The notes below the pieces were generated by a model. It did not search any database. It was not told where the DNA came from and was given only the letters and a program-made list of their open reading frames with translations. Source: Chloroflexi bacterium B3_Chlor (lineage in GTDB: Bacteria; Chloroflexota; Anaerolineae; UBA7937; B3-Chlor). From it: a stretch of DNA of 64,000 nucleotides. Shown here piece by piece: positions 43,437 through 52,149 of the stretch; position 1 is the first letter of the stretch; each line of letters starts with the position of its first letter. The translations under genes and the position numbers were made by a program. The DNA lies in assembly GCA_005223035.1 (NCBI GenBank), contig NJBK01000002.1:1-64000 (forward strand). Direction: 5' to 3'.

Positions 43437-45908
43437 ATGAAAGAGCGGTTGGGAGTGGAGGCCATTAGACTTCAGGCCGTGAACGGCAGGCTCAAGGTAA
43501 GCGTGCTTTCCGACGCCGGTACTGCACCCTCTGATGCATCCAACAATTGGGGCAGGCTGTATGCGGTATCACATGCGGTCAACCATGGTGTTGGTGCAGA
43601 ACGCGTCTGCGATCGGGTTGAGGGCGTTGCGCGAGAGACCTATCGTCGGTCCCCGGGGGGAGTGACCAACAGACTCCGGCAATCTGTGAGGAACGCCAAC
43701 AGGTATCTCTATCTCAGGAATCGAGTGCGACGTAAGGGGGGAGCGCTTCTTGCGGCCCTCAGTTGCGTAGCAATCCGTGACATGGATGCCTACGCTTGTG
43801 GTGTGGGACCGGGTGGTATTGTCATCCTCAGCCGGGGCCGAGTACGCAGTTTCGTGAATCCAGCGCAGTGGGGTGAGCAAAGCCTCGAGCAAGATTGGCG
43901 GTGCAATGGCTTTGTGTTGGGAAGAAGCGCAGACCTCTCAGATCCGAAATTCTCCTATCGCCAGATCTTGCCCGGTGACTGGTTGCTGATTATGGCCGGC
44001 GGGCATGCGGGGGATTTTCTGGAGGCCGGTGGTGCGTTGGCGACAGTCATGGGCGAGTACGAGGTCGAAGCGGCAGCAGAACATCTGGCGGGCGTCCTCG
44101 GAAACCATGCAGACCTCTCAGCGCTGCTGCTCCGGTCGATGTCGAAAACGGCCTGGGTGACGGATGGCCCTCCTCCAAGTGGTGGGGGCACCGCGCGTAG
44201 GTTTGCGTCCTCGGAGGAGACCTCTGTGTTGTTGGGGCAGGTGGATGGCGGCGACGAGGCCGCAGAAGGGGGGTGCCAGGTCAGCAGAGAGAGCTCGCCT
44301 CACCGGAAAGAGAGTGCTGCTCTCAAGGACGCACGATCTCTAGCTCAATCTCTGAAGTCGCAGCTTGTTGCAGACTTCGGTGGAGAACGACGTGAAGGAA
44401 GCAGACGCAGGCCACGACAACGCCACCAGTTCCTGGAGCAGAGCGTTCAGATGTGTCGGTTGGCAGGCACCTTGATCCTATCCCTGATTCTTGGTTTGTG
44501 GAGAGGCAGCTTGAGACTGTTTAGATGGGGCCTGCATCTCGTTCGGCGTATCCGGAGCTGGGTCAGGCACCACCGTGTTACTGAACGGTTGGCAAGAGGC
44601 TTTGAATTGGCGCTTGTCGGTGTCTGGGCAGCGTCGAAGGGGCTCATAGTTCGGATTCTGCCAGAGAGCCAGGGCCCGACGGTAACATATGGTGCCTCAG
44701 CACGTCCCATGGCCAGGGTGAAAGTCTCAGGCTTCCATCCATCCCCCAAGAGCCGTGCTGTCATAGGCGGTCTCATCATTGTGGCGGTTGTCGCGCTGGT
44801 AGCCACCGCTGCGCTGCGTGTGAAGTCTCGACTCAAGCAGGCAGACATAGAGAGACTAGCCTCCCAAGTCGAGGACACATTGTTGCTCGCCCAACGAGAG
44901 GACGACAGAGATGCGACGATGGCTCTGCTTGCAGAAGCCCAGGAGTTGATTGACCAGGCGCCTGTCAGCCAGAGAGACAGCTACGAGTTGAGCCATGTGA
45001 TCGAAGGGCTGGACAGCCAATGGGATGCACTCGCCGGCGCGGTGCGGGTAGCGTTCGGTGCGAACCAGATGTTGGCAATCCCTGATGGCATGCCTCGACG
45101 ACTGCTCATCGTTAAGGGCAATCTGTACGTTCTTGACGAGACGGGACAGCGCTTGTATCGGTATGTCTTGGACCAGCAAGGCGAGCTGATACCCGACCAG
45201 GAGCCTTGGATATGGGAGTTGGAACCGGCAGCGGAGAGTGCATCTCTGAGTGAGATCATCGACATAGAATGGATGGATGCCGCCAATGGAAGGGCAACGC
45301 CGGCCCTTTTGATGCTGACGGCGGAAGGCTCGGTTCTGGAGTTGAATTCTGCCGGGGGCGTTCGGCCTGTAGCCATCTCTGATGTTCTGCAATGGAAAAA
45401 CGCGCAGGCTCTGAGAACCTACTCTGGTAACCTGTATGTGCTTGATTTGGCACACGAGAGCATCATGAAGTACATACCCTCCGGGGACGACTATCAACAA
45501 CCGCCTGTTGACTACCTCCAGGGATCAGTGGACATCCAGTGGACAAGCGTGATCGACATGGCCATAGACGGCTCCGTCTATCTGCTGCTCTCGAACGGAT
45601 CCATCATGAAGTTTGCGGCTGGGGCACCTCAGCCATTCCCGCTGGAAGGGCTGTATCCTCCGCTGGAGAACCCAGAGGCCATATTCGCCTCTCCTGATTC
45701 GCTTTCGGTTTTCGTCGCCGAGCCGGCCCAGGCGCGGATTGTGGAGTTCAACAGAGATGGTCAGTTCATAAGACAGTTCCGTGCTGCACGTGACGGCGAG
45801 GATCCCTTTGCGGACTTGCGCGCGTTTGTTGTTGATGTGAGTCACAATCGCTTGCTCATCGGCACGGCCACAGGCCTTTTCAACACCGATGTGGCCTCAT
45901 CGGAGTAG
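43437..45908 (+). CDS. PP2C-like pseudophosphatase - transmembrane - beta-propeller protein
   Basis: 823 aa (GGAGGCGGATA before ATG 43437). Residues about 1-240 follow the PP2C fold: YAVSHAVNHGVGAERVCDRV in the place of the DGxGGH motif, LRQSVRNANRYLYLRN, then GGALLAALSCVAIRDMDAYACGV and LLIMAGGH. The metal-binding Asp residues of PP2C (DG and GD motifs) are absent, so it is probably not an active phosphatase. Hydrophobic segments lie near 345-358 and a clear membrane helix at about 442-462, followed by a coiled stretch. The C-terminal 280 residues show repeated blade-like strands (NLYVLDETGQRLYRY, SVYLLLSNGSIMKF) of a propeller outside the cell. It may be a signal-transducing protein linking an external propeller to a cytoplasmic phospho-protein-binding domain. 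Confidence 0.7.
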   Translation: MKERLGVEAIRLQAVNGRLKVSVLSDAGTAPSDASNNWGRLYAVSHAVNHGVGAERVCDRVEGVARETYRRSPGGVTNRLRQSVRNANRYLYLRNRVRRKGGALLAALSCVAIRDMDAYACGVGPGGIVILSRGRVRSFVNPAQWGEQSLEQDWRCNGFVLGRSADLSDPKFSYRQILPGDWLLIMAGGHAGDFLEAGGALATVMGEYEVEAAAEHLAGVLGNHADLSALLLRSMSKTAWVTDGPPPSGGGTARRFASSEETSVLLGQVDGGDEAAEGGCQVSRESSPHRKESAALKDARSLAQSLKSQLVADFGGERREGSRRRPRQRHQFLEQSVQMCRLAGTLILSLILGLWRGSLRLFRWGLHLVRRIRSWVRHHRVTERLARGFELALVGVWAASKGLIVRILPESQGPTVTYGASARPMARVKVSGFHPSPKSRAVIGGLIIVAVVALVATAALRVKSRLKQADIERLASQVEDTLLLAQREDDRDATMALLAEAQELIDQAPVSQRDSYELSHVIEGLDSQWDALAGAVRVAFGANQMLAIPDGMPRRLLIVKGNLYVLDETGQRLYRYVLDQQGELIPDQEPWIWELEPAAESASLSEIIDIEWMDAANGRATPALLMLTAEGSVLELNSAGGVRPVAISDVLQWKNAQALRTYSGNLYVLDLAHESIMKYIPSGDDYQQPPVDYLQGSVDIQWTSVIDMAIDGSVYLLLSNGSIMKFAAGAPQPFPLEGLYPPLENPEAIFASPDSLSVFVAEPAQARIVEFNRDGQFIRQFRAARDGEDPFADLRAFVVDVSHNRLLIGTATGLFNTDVASSE

Positions 45909-46092
45909 GGATCTTGCTGCTCGCTTTGAGGCACCGTGCGCAACTGGAAGTGTGATCGTGAAGACAGGGTCTATCTGATGGCGAAGGCCAGCGCGAGGCT
46001 TACAACGTCTGGGGGCTTGGGCAAGCTGGCACTTATGACAACAGTTGGAGCCGAGAGGCTGTGGCACACCAGTAGCACCAGAGGGGATCAGC

Positions 46093-47454
46093 GTGCGAAG
46101 GAATAGAATTCATCAGGCCCTGGCTAAGGAGATGACATCACGGCCTGGTGATCATCGAATCCGGATCATCGTCAAGTACAAAGAGCAAATCGCCAAGGCC
46201 AGGGCGGTTGAATCAGCTAGGCTGCCAGCACCACCATCAAGGGTCCTCACCGTGGTTCCTGCGGTGGCTCTGGCTGCCGGGCCGTCCGAGATCGAGACGT
46301 TGAGTCATGAGCCCGATGTGGATAAGATCTGGCCCGATTTGAGGGTCTATGCTTGTCTGGACGTTAGCACATCGGTAATCAGAGCACCACGTGTTTGGAG
46401 GGAAGGATATACCGGGGCAGGGGTGGGCATCGGCATCCTTGATACTGGCATTGACCTTGAACATCCAGATTTTGCGGGCCGAATCGCTGGCGTGGCCGAT
46501 TTCACCGGTGAAGGCATTACAGACACCAACGGTCATGGCACTCACGTCGCCGGGATCGTGTCTGGGGACGGCACGAGCTCCGACGGCAAGTACGGAGGGG
46601 TTGCGCCCGGCTCCCACTTATACGTGGCAAAGGTGCTTGATCGCCAAGGCTCCGCGTTCATGAGCGATGTGATGGCTGGCATTGAATGGGCCGTCCAACA
46701 GAAGGTACATGTGATGAACCTTTCTCTTTCGGGGCCAGCCCCCGGGGATGGCACTGATGCTCTGTCGGAGACGTGCGACGTAGTAGTTGAACGCGGCTTT
46801 GTGATCTGTGTAGCAGCAGGCAACTCCGGGCCTACCCCTTGTAGTATTGGCCCGCCGGCCTGTGCACGCCAAGTCATCACCGTTGGGGCCTCGACCGATG
46901 AGGACACACTTCTAGAGGCTTCTTCGAGAGGACCCACCGCTGATGGCCGTGTCAAGCCGGATCTCCTTTTCCCCGGAGCGAGCATAGTTTCGTGCCGTGC
47001 CGGCAACGCGTCCCTCGGCAATGCTCTGAACCAGAGGTACACAGAGGCTTCCGGCACCAGCATGGCGACCCCCCACGCCTCAGGGGTTGCGGCGCTTCTC
47101 CTGGAGGCGGATCCAGGGTTGACACCGAGGGAGATCAAGCAGTTGATAATGGACGCGGCTGTAGACCTAGGTCTTGAAGAGAATAGTCAGGGAGCGGGCC
47201 GGGGGGACGCTTATGCCAGCCTCGGGTCTGTACGCGTTCCAGAAGTTGGGCCAGCAAAGCCCGGATGTTTGGTTCAAAGTCTGCCCCTGCTTAGGCTTCT
47301 GGGTCGTGTCTGGTCTTGGGCACTTCACGACACCCGCTGGGACCTATCTGGCTTGGGGCGAGTGTCATGTGATACAATACGTCCATTGTGGGGCATGGTC
47401 ACGAGAGATGGCGAGGGAGAGCGCAGTTCGGGATCAAGAACTTGGCGGCGCTAG
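46093..47454 (+). CDS. Subtilisin-family (S8) serine peptidase
   Basis: 453 aa from GTG 46093 (GAGGGG upstream); TTG 46045 lacks such support. An inhibitor-like prodomain (HRIRIIVKYKEQIAKA) precedes the catalytic domain with the full triad: D117 in GILDTGID, H148 in NGHGTHVAG and S323 in GTSMATPHASG, plus the oxyanion Asn in CVAAGNSG. No signal peptide is seen, so it may be intracellular or use another export route. The last 75 residues (from about 375) look unrelated to S8 enzymes, are Trp/Arg-rich and overlap the next gene by 67 bases; a frameshift or a run-on tail is possible there. The core assignment is firm. Confidence 0.9.
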   Translation: MRRNRIHQALAKEMTSRPGDHRIRIIVKYKEQIAKARAVESARLPAPPSRVLTVVPAVALAAGPSEIETLSHEPDVDKIWPDLRVYACLDVSTSVIRAPRVWREGYTGAGVGIGILDTGIDLEHPDFAGRIAGVADFTGEGITDTNGHGTHVAGIVSGDGTSSDGKYGGVAPGSHLYVAKVLDRQGSAFMSDVMAGIEWAVQQKVHVMNLSLSGPAPGDGTDALSETCDVVVERGFVICVAAGNSGPTPCSIGPPACARQVITVGASTDEDTLLEASSRGPTADGRVKPDLLFPGASIVSCRAGNASLGNALNQRYTEASGTSMATPHASGVAALLLEADPGLTPREIKQLIMDAAVDLGLEENSQGAGRGDAYASLGSVRVPEVGPAKPGCLVQSLPLLRLLGRVWSWALHDTRWDLSGLGRVSCDTIRPLWGMVTRDGEGERSSGSRTWRR

Positions 47455-48338
47455 GCTTACTTATGCTGCTCCCGTTCGTTGTGGCGTGTGAACGCCTTAG
47501 TGCGTTGCCGCTGCCAACAGCCACCATCGTACCCTCACCTTCTCCAACTTCGACCCCCACGACCACCTCTACCCCGCAACCCACTGCCACCGCCACGCAT
47601 ACTCCGACGCCCACACCGGAACCGACCGCCACACCGAGGGGACATCTGGAGGCAGTGGTGATCCTCCACGGCCCCTCTCGCTTCCTGCAGGTTGATCGGG
47701 TGCTGGGGCAAAACGATGTGTCGTCGGTGCCCGTCCATGCGTACTCAGGGGAACCGATCCCTGATCTTACAGGATATGACGCAGTGATTCTGTCCGGCGG
47801 TGAGTATGCAACCAGCCAGTTTGACACCGTCCCCTTTCTACAGGAGGAAGGAGTGCGCGTGATGGAGGCCATTAGCCAAGATGTCCCCGTTCTTGGTATC
47901 TGTTTGGGACATCAGTTGCTGGCTCATTGGCTGGGGGGGCGGGTGGAGCGGAGCCCGCAGTTCGAGGTTGGTTGGCTGGAGGTTACACTAAACGAAGAAG
48001 GGCTCAGCGACCCTCTCCTGAAAGACCTCGACCAGCGGTTCTACGCCTTTTTGTGGCATTGGGACCAGGTGACGAAGCTGCCGCCTGGAGGGGTGAATCT
48101 GGCTTCCTCGGACCTTTGTCCAATCCAAGTGTTTCGGTATCGCGATTTGCCCGTCTGGGGGATACAGTCCAACCCTCAGTATGACCCTCCCCTTGCGGAA
48201 AGCGTGCTGCTGGGAGCCCCGTGGCTGGCCGACCTCGGTGTTGACGCACCTGCGATAGCGAGCAAGGGGTTCCAGGTAGACGACGGCAGCCAGGACCGCA
48301 TCTTCAGCAACTTCTTCACCTTCGTCAGGAGTTGGTGA
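47388..48338 (+). CDS. Lipoprotein class-I glutamine amidotransferase homologue lacking the His-Glu pair
   Basis: 316 aa from GTG 47388; an in-frame TTG at 47442 is possible. A hydrophobic signal with lipobox FVVAC precedes a long Pro/Thr linker and a GATase-1 domain (about 85-310). The nucleophile is present: C172 in VLGICLGHQLLAH. The usual FHPE motif that gives the catalytic His and Glu reads GIQSNPQY, with N262 and Q264. So ammonia release from glutamine is unlikely; a binding or modified role outside the cell is more likely. TGATACAAT (47370-47378) upstream may be an extended -10 promoter inside the subtilase tail. Confidence 0.75.
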   Translation: MGHGHERWRGRAQFGIKNLAALGLLMLLPFVVACERLSALPLPTATIVPSPSPTSTPTTTSTPQPTATATHTPTPTPEPTATPRGHLEAVVILHGPSRFLQVDRVLGQNDVSSVPVHAYSGEPIPDLTGYDAVILSGGEYATSQFDTVPFLQEEGVRVMEAISQDVPVLGICLGHQLLAHWLGGRVERSPQFEVGWLEVTLNEEGLSDPLLKDLDQRFYAFLWHWDQVTKLPPGGVNLASSDLCPIQVFRYRDLPVWGIQSNPQYDPPLAESVLLGAPWLADLGVDAPAIASKGFQVDDGSQDRIFSNFFTFVRSW

Positions 48339-48452
48339 GTAACACCTGAAGCTGGCTGCTTTTGGCACGTTTAGACGTCCGGTCACAGGCACTGGGTCAC
48401 AAGCAGTGTCAATGGGCCACAGGACATTCGGTCCAGCCTCAGGCACTGCGAG

Positions 48453-48481
48453 TTGAAAAGCGGGCAGCTTCCTGCTATAAT
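48453..48481 (+). promoter_or_regulatory. Sigma-70-type promoter of the tRNA genes
   Basis: TTGAAA (48453-48458), a 17-base spacer and TATAAT (48476-48481). The predicted start lies just before tRNA-Leu. Confidence 0.7.
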
Positions 48482-48492
48482 ATGAGAGCATA

Positions 48493-48574
48493 GGGGGAGT
48501 GTCGGAACTGGCAGACGAGCGTGATTTAGGATCACGTGGAGCAATCCGTGTGGGTTCGAGTCCCACCTTCCCCA
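48493..48574 (+). tRNA. tRNA-Leu (anticodon TAG)
   Basis: Acceptor GGGGGAG pairs with CTTCCCC (one wobble). The anticodon arm is CGTGA-TTTAGGA-TCACG, with TAG at its centre. A class II variable arm follows, then the T-arm GTGGG-TTCGAGT-CCCAC and discriminator A74. CCA is not encoded. Confidence 0.93.
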
Positions 48575-48590
48575 TCAGAGTCTTGAGTAA

Positions 48591-48663
<73 letters not shown>

Positions 48664-48735
48664 TTTCTTCATGCAAGCGGCTCGGACAGATCACCATTCT
48701 TACTCGGCGGCTTACCAGATTCTCCGTTTTTGTGT

Positions 48736-48741
48736 TATAAT
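48736..48741 (+). promoter_or_regulatory. -10 element upstream of trigger factor gene
   Basis: TATAAT lies 27 bases before the tig start. The -35 is weak. It probably drives tig-clpP-clpX in addition to read-through from the tRNA genes. Confidence 0.5.
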
Positions 48742-48767
48742 GGATTTGAGGAGGGTGAACGACACAC

Positions 48768-50144
48768 TTGGAAGTTACTACGAAGCAACTGGAGAACAGA
48801 CAAGCTATCTTGACCGCAAAGGTCGAGGATGAGTGGCTGGATCCTTTTCTCAGGACCGCTTCTAGGAGCCTGGCGACCCGCTTTGAGATTCCGGGCTTCC
48901 GCAAAGGGAAGGCCCCGCACCAGGTGGTCGTGCAGCGCATGGGCAAGGAGGCATTGGTCAGGGAGGTCATAGATGACCTGGGAAGAGCGGCCTATGACGA
49001 GGCTGTGGAAGAGAGTGGCTTGGAGCCCATTCGGCTGGAGGACTTTGAGATTGCTGAGTGGGCCCCTCTCACGCTGCGAATGACCGTGTCTTTGAAGCCG
49101 ATCATCGAGCTGGGCGATTATCGAAGCCAGCCTGTGGAATTAGAGGAGGTCGAGGTCAAGGACGAAGACGCAGAGGCTGTGTTGCGAGACCTTCAGGAGC
49201 GGTATGCGGAAAGGGTATCTGTGGACCGTCCGGCCGCGCTGGGTGATTTCGCGCTGTTGGATGTGGAAGGGAGTTTAGAGGGCAGAGTCGTACTGCAGCT
49301 GGAACAGCAGGAGTACGAACTGCGAGCCGATGCGGACTTCCCAGTCGGCGAGTTTGCTGAGAAGTTGGCAGGGGTTCCCGTGGGGGAGCAGGTGAGCTTC
49401 GACTTGACGTTCCCTGATGATTATGAAGACGAGGATCTGGCCGGCCACGAGGCCACGCTGCGAGTGCATCTTCATAGTCTACAGGAGAAGGTTCTTCCTG
49501 AGATAGATGACGAGTTGGCTAAGATGGTTGCCGGTTTTGGAAGCTTGGAGGAGTTGACGGAGAAGATTAGAGAAGACCTGTACTTGCACCGTGATGCCGA
49601 ACTCAAGGACCAACTAGCCGAGGAACTCTTGGGGTCCGTGGCGGAGGAGACACAAGTAGATTCTCCACCCCTGTTCGTGGATGCAGAGCTGGAGACGATG
49701 GTGAGGATGCTCGTGCGCGACCTACAGGAGCAGGGTCTTACCCTAGAAGGATATCTAAAGACGTCGGGCAGGACCATTGAGAACCTGCTGGATGAGTTTC
49801 GGCCCACTGCCGAAAAACGCGTGAAGGAATCCCTCGTCTTGTCGAAGTTGGTGGAGGTGGAAGACATCGAGGTGGAGGACGCAGAAATCGAAGAAGAGGT
49901 GGCCCGGATCACTGATGCGTATGGCCAGGACACCGAGGGGCTACGAGACGCGCTATTGAGCAATGAGCACGTGAGAGAGGACATCCGCAACAGACTGTAC
50001 GGTCGCAAGATTGTGGAGCGTTTAGCAGAGCTCTCAAGTCTGCCTGAGGCGACTGAGGAGGCTTCGGTCGCGGCGCAGGGAGAAGAATATCAGTCGGAAG
50101 TTGAAGATAAGCCGGTTTCCGTGGATGAAGCCGCTTCTCAGTAG
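48768..50144 (+). CDS. tig: Trigger factor, ribosome-associated chaperone and prolyl isomerase
   Basis: 458 aa, the usual length. The N-terminal ribosome-binding domain (1-115) has the signature GFRKGKAPHQVVVQRMG. The FKBP-type prolyl isomerase domain spans about 150-245 (LGDFALLDVEG, VGEQVSFDLTFPDDY). A helical C-terminal chaperone domain (about 255-440) is followed by an acidic tail. The start is TTG 48768 with GAGGAGGG 12 bases upstream, giving MEVTTKQLENRQ, which fits the family N-terminus. It binds nascent chains at the ribosome exit. The order tig-clpP-clpX is widely conserved. Confidence 0.97.
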   Translation: MEVTTKQLENRQAILTAKVEDEWLDPFLRTASRSLATRFEIPGFRKGKAPHQVVVQRMGKEALVREVIDDLGRAAYDEAVEESGLEPIRLEDFEIAEWAPLTLRMTVSLKPIIELGDYRSQPVELEEVEVKDEDAEAVLRDLQERYAERVSVDRPAALGDFALLDVEGSLEGRVVLQLEQQEYELRADADFPVGEFAEKLAGVPVGEQVSFDLTFPDDYEDEDLAGHEATLRVHLHSLQEKVLPEIDDELAKMVAGFGSLEELTEKIREDLYLHRDAELKDQLAEELLGSVAEETQVDSPPLFVDAELETMVRMLVRDLQEQGLTLEGYLKTSGRTIENLLDEFRPTAEKRVKESLVLSKLVEVEDIEVEDAEIEEEVARITDAYGQDTEGLRDALLSNEHVREDIRNRLYGRKIVERLAELSSLPEATEEASVAAQGEEYQSEVEDKPVSVDEAASQ

Positions 50145-50194
50145 TAATGTACGTCTGGTTAGAGCTAGGAAACATCTGAGACGGAGGTGAGGGC

Positions 50195-50803
50195 ATGGCC
50201 AGCTTGATTCCGATGGTCATAGAGTCAACCGGTAGGGGGGAGCGGGCGTATGATATCTATTCTCTTCTTCTCAAAGAGAGGATCATTTTCTTGGGCACTC
50301 CCATTGACGACAGCGTAGCCAACGTGATAATAGCTCAGCTGCTCTTTCTTGAGCGGGAGGATCCGGACAAAGACATTCATCTTTACATAAACAGTCCGGG
50401 CGGCCTTATCTATCCTGGTTTGGCCATATACGATACGGTGCAGCTGATCAAGGCGCCAGTCTCGACTATCTGCGTGGGATCAAGCGCGAGTCTGGCTACC
50501 GTTCTGCTGGCCGCGGGCTCACCGGGCAGGCGATATGGTTTGCCTAACTGTACGATACACATGCACCCTGCCGGTGGAGGGATTCGCGGCTATGCTCCCG
50601 ATGTTGAGATCCAAGCGCGTGAGTTGTTGCGGATGCAGGCCAAGATCCACGAGATACTGGCCAAGCACACGGGACAGAGCGTGGAGAAAATCGCTCAAGA
50701 CTTTGACCGCGACTACTACATGGACGCCGAAGGCGGCGTTGAATACGGCATGATTGACGAGATACTAGTTGGTCCCGCGAGCGAGGAGAAAGAGGCGCAA
50801 TGA
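50195..50803 (+). CDS. clpP: ATP-dependent Clp protease proteolytic subunit ClpP
   Basis: 202 aa. The catalytic serine is S99 in [15 protein letters not shown]. The catalytic His lies in [13 protein letters not shown], where most family members have IHQP(S/L)GG, and [18 protein letters not shown] closes the domain. GGAGGTGAGGGC precedes ATG 50195. It forms the barrel peptidase that degrades proteins unfolded by ClpX, whose gene overlaps by 4 bases (ATGA). Confidence 0.97.
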   Translation: MASLIPMVIESTGRGERAYDIYSLLLKERIIFLGTPIDDSVANVIIAQLLFLEREDPDKDIHLYINSPGGLIYPGLAIYDTVQLIKAPVSTICVGSSASLATVLLAAGSPGRRYGLPNCTIHMHPAGGGIRGYAPDVEIQARELLRMQAKIHEILAKHTGQSVEKIAQDFDRDYYMDAEGGVEYGMIDEILVGPASEEKEAQ

Positions 50804-52056
50804 CCACTACGACTTCCGAGCGGGTGCATTACTGCTCCTTTTGCAACAGGCCGCAGCATCAGGTGGGACGTTTGATTGCCGGTCCAGGGTCGGTCAACAT
50901 CTGTGACCAGTGTGTTGAGCTTTGCAGGGAGATCCTAGCGGAAGGTGAACCATGTGCCCCTCGCAGCCCGATGCCAGTGGGCAAGATAGTGCCTCCCAAG
51001 CAGATCTATGAACGACTGAATGAATATGTTATCGGGCAGGACCAGGCGAAGCGTGTGTTGTCAGTTGCGGTCTACAATCACTACAAGCGCGTGTTCGCCG
51101 GCTCGTTGGTGGACGACGTAGAGCTGCAAAAGACGAACATACTCTTGGTCGGTCCAACAGGGTGCGGGAAGACGCTCCTCGCGGAGACGCTAGCCAGAAT
51201 CCTGGACGTTCCGTTTACCATAGCAGATGCTACATCGTTGACCGAAGCTGGCTACGTGGGGGAGGATGTGGAGAACATCCTCCTCCGGTTGATTCAGGCA
51301 GCGGATTTTGACCTTGCGCGGGCCGAGAAAGGAATCGTCTACATAGACGAGATAGACAAGACCGCGCGCAAAGCCGGGGACAATCCTTCGATCACTCGAG
51401 ATGTATCCGGAGAGGGTGTCCAACAAGCCTTGTTGAAGATAATCGAGGGTACAGTCGCCAATGTGCCCCCACAGGGGGGAAGAAAACATCCCCACCAGGA
51501 CTTTATCCAACTTGACACGGGAGACGTGCTCTTCATCTGTGGCGGTGCATTCGAAGGGCTGGATACCATCGTTGGTGCACGGGTAGGAGGTAGGAAACCG
51601 ATTGGCTTTAGGGACAGGGAAGCCCAGGGCAAGACAGAACTGACGTCAGCCGAACTGCTCCGGATGGTCATAGCCGATGACCTGTTGAAGTATGGCCTCA
51701 TACCGGAGTTTGTTGGTCGCTTGCCGATGGCTGTCAGTGTCGAGCCCTTGGACAAAGAGATGATGGTCCGAATATTGACCGAGCCAAAGAATGCCATCGT
51801 GAAGCAGTTCAAGAAGCTATTGGCTCTGGATAACGTGGAGTTGGTCTTCACACAGGACGCCTTGGAGGCAGCGGCCGAGAAGGCCCTGGAGTACAACACC
51901 GGAGCGAGAGCCTTGAGGACCATCATCGAGCAAGTGCTTCTGGACGCGATGTATGAGATACCTACGCTGGGCAACGTTCGGAGGTGCGAGATCGATAGGG
52001 AGGCGATTACCGGAGAAGCCAAGCCTGAGCTGACCTACTGGTCTGAGACCGCGTAG
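50800..52056 (+). CDS. clpX: ATP-dependent Clp protease ATP-binding subunit ClpX
   Basis: 418 aa. An N-terminal C4 zinc-binding domain ([19 protein letters not shown], then CDQCVELC) is followed by AAA+ motifs: Walker A GPTGCGKT, Walker B VYIDEIDK, sensor and the ClpX-specific [16 protein letters not shown] pore region. It unfolds tagged substrates for ClpP. It overlaps clpP by 4 bases and is followed after 24 bases by a strong terminator. Confidence 0.98.
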   Translation: MTTTTSERVHYCSFCNRPQHQVGRLIAGPGSVNICDQCVELCREILAEGEPCAPRSPMPVGKIVPPKQIYERLNEYVIGQDQAKRVLSVAVYNHYKRVFAGSLVDDVELQKTNILLVGPTGCGKTLLAETLARILDVPFTIADATSLTEAGYVGEDVENILLRLIQAADFDLARAEKGIVYIDEIDKTARKAGDNPSITRDVSGEGVQQALLKIIEGTVANVPPQGGRKHPHQDFIQLDTGDVLFICGGAFEGLDTIVGARVGGRKPIGFRDREAQGKTELTSAELLRMVIADDLLKYGLIPEFVGRLPMAVSVEPLDKEMMVRILTEPKNAIVKQFKKLLALDNVELVFTQDALEAAAEKALEYNTGARALRTIIEQVLLDAMYEIPTLGNVRRCEIDREAITGEAKPELTYWSETA

Positions 52057-52080
52057 CTCGATGACGCAACCGGAGATCAA

Positions 52081-52114
52081 GAACCCCCTGCGACTCCAGG
52101 GGGTTCATTTTTTT
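52081..52114 (+). terminator. Strong rho-independent terminator after clpX
   Basis: GAACCCCCTG (52081-52090) pairs perfectly with CAGGGGGTTC (52097-52106) around a 6-base loop, followed by A and TTTTTTT. It ends the tig-clpP-clpX transcript ahead of the convergent glycosyltransferase gene. Confidence 0.95.
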
Positions 52115-52149
52115 GCCGGTGCTACAAGCTTAGGGCTGGAAGGACCGAT

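Noticed and set aside
47174-47491. Alternative frame as the true C-terminus of the subtilase after a frameshift
   Set aside because: Neither frame's tail resembles S8 enzymes, and the catalytic domain is already complete, so a frameshift cannot be supported.
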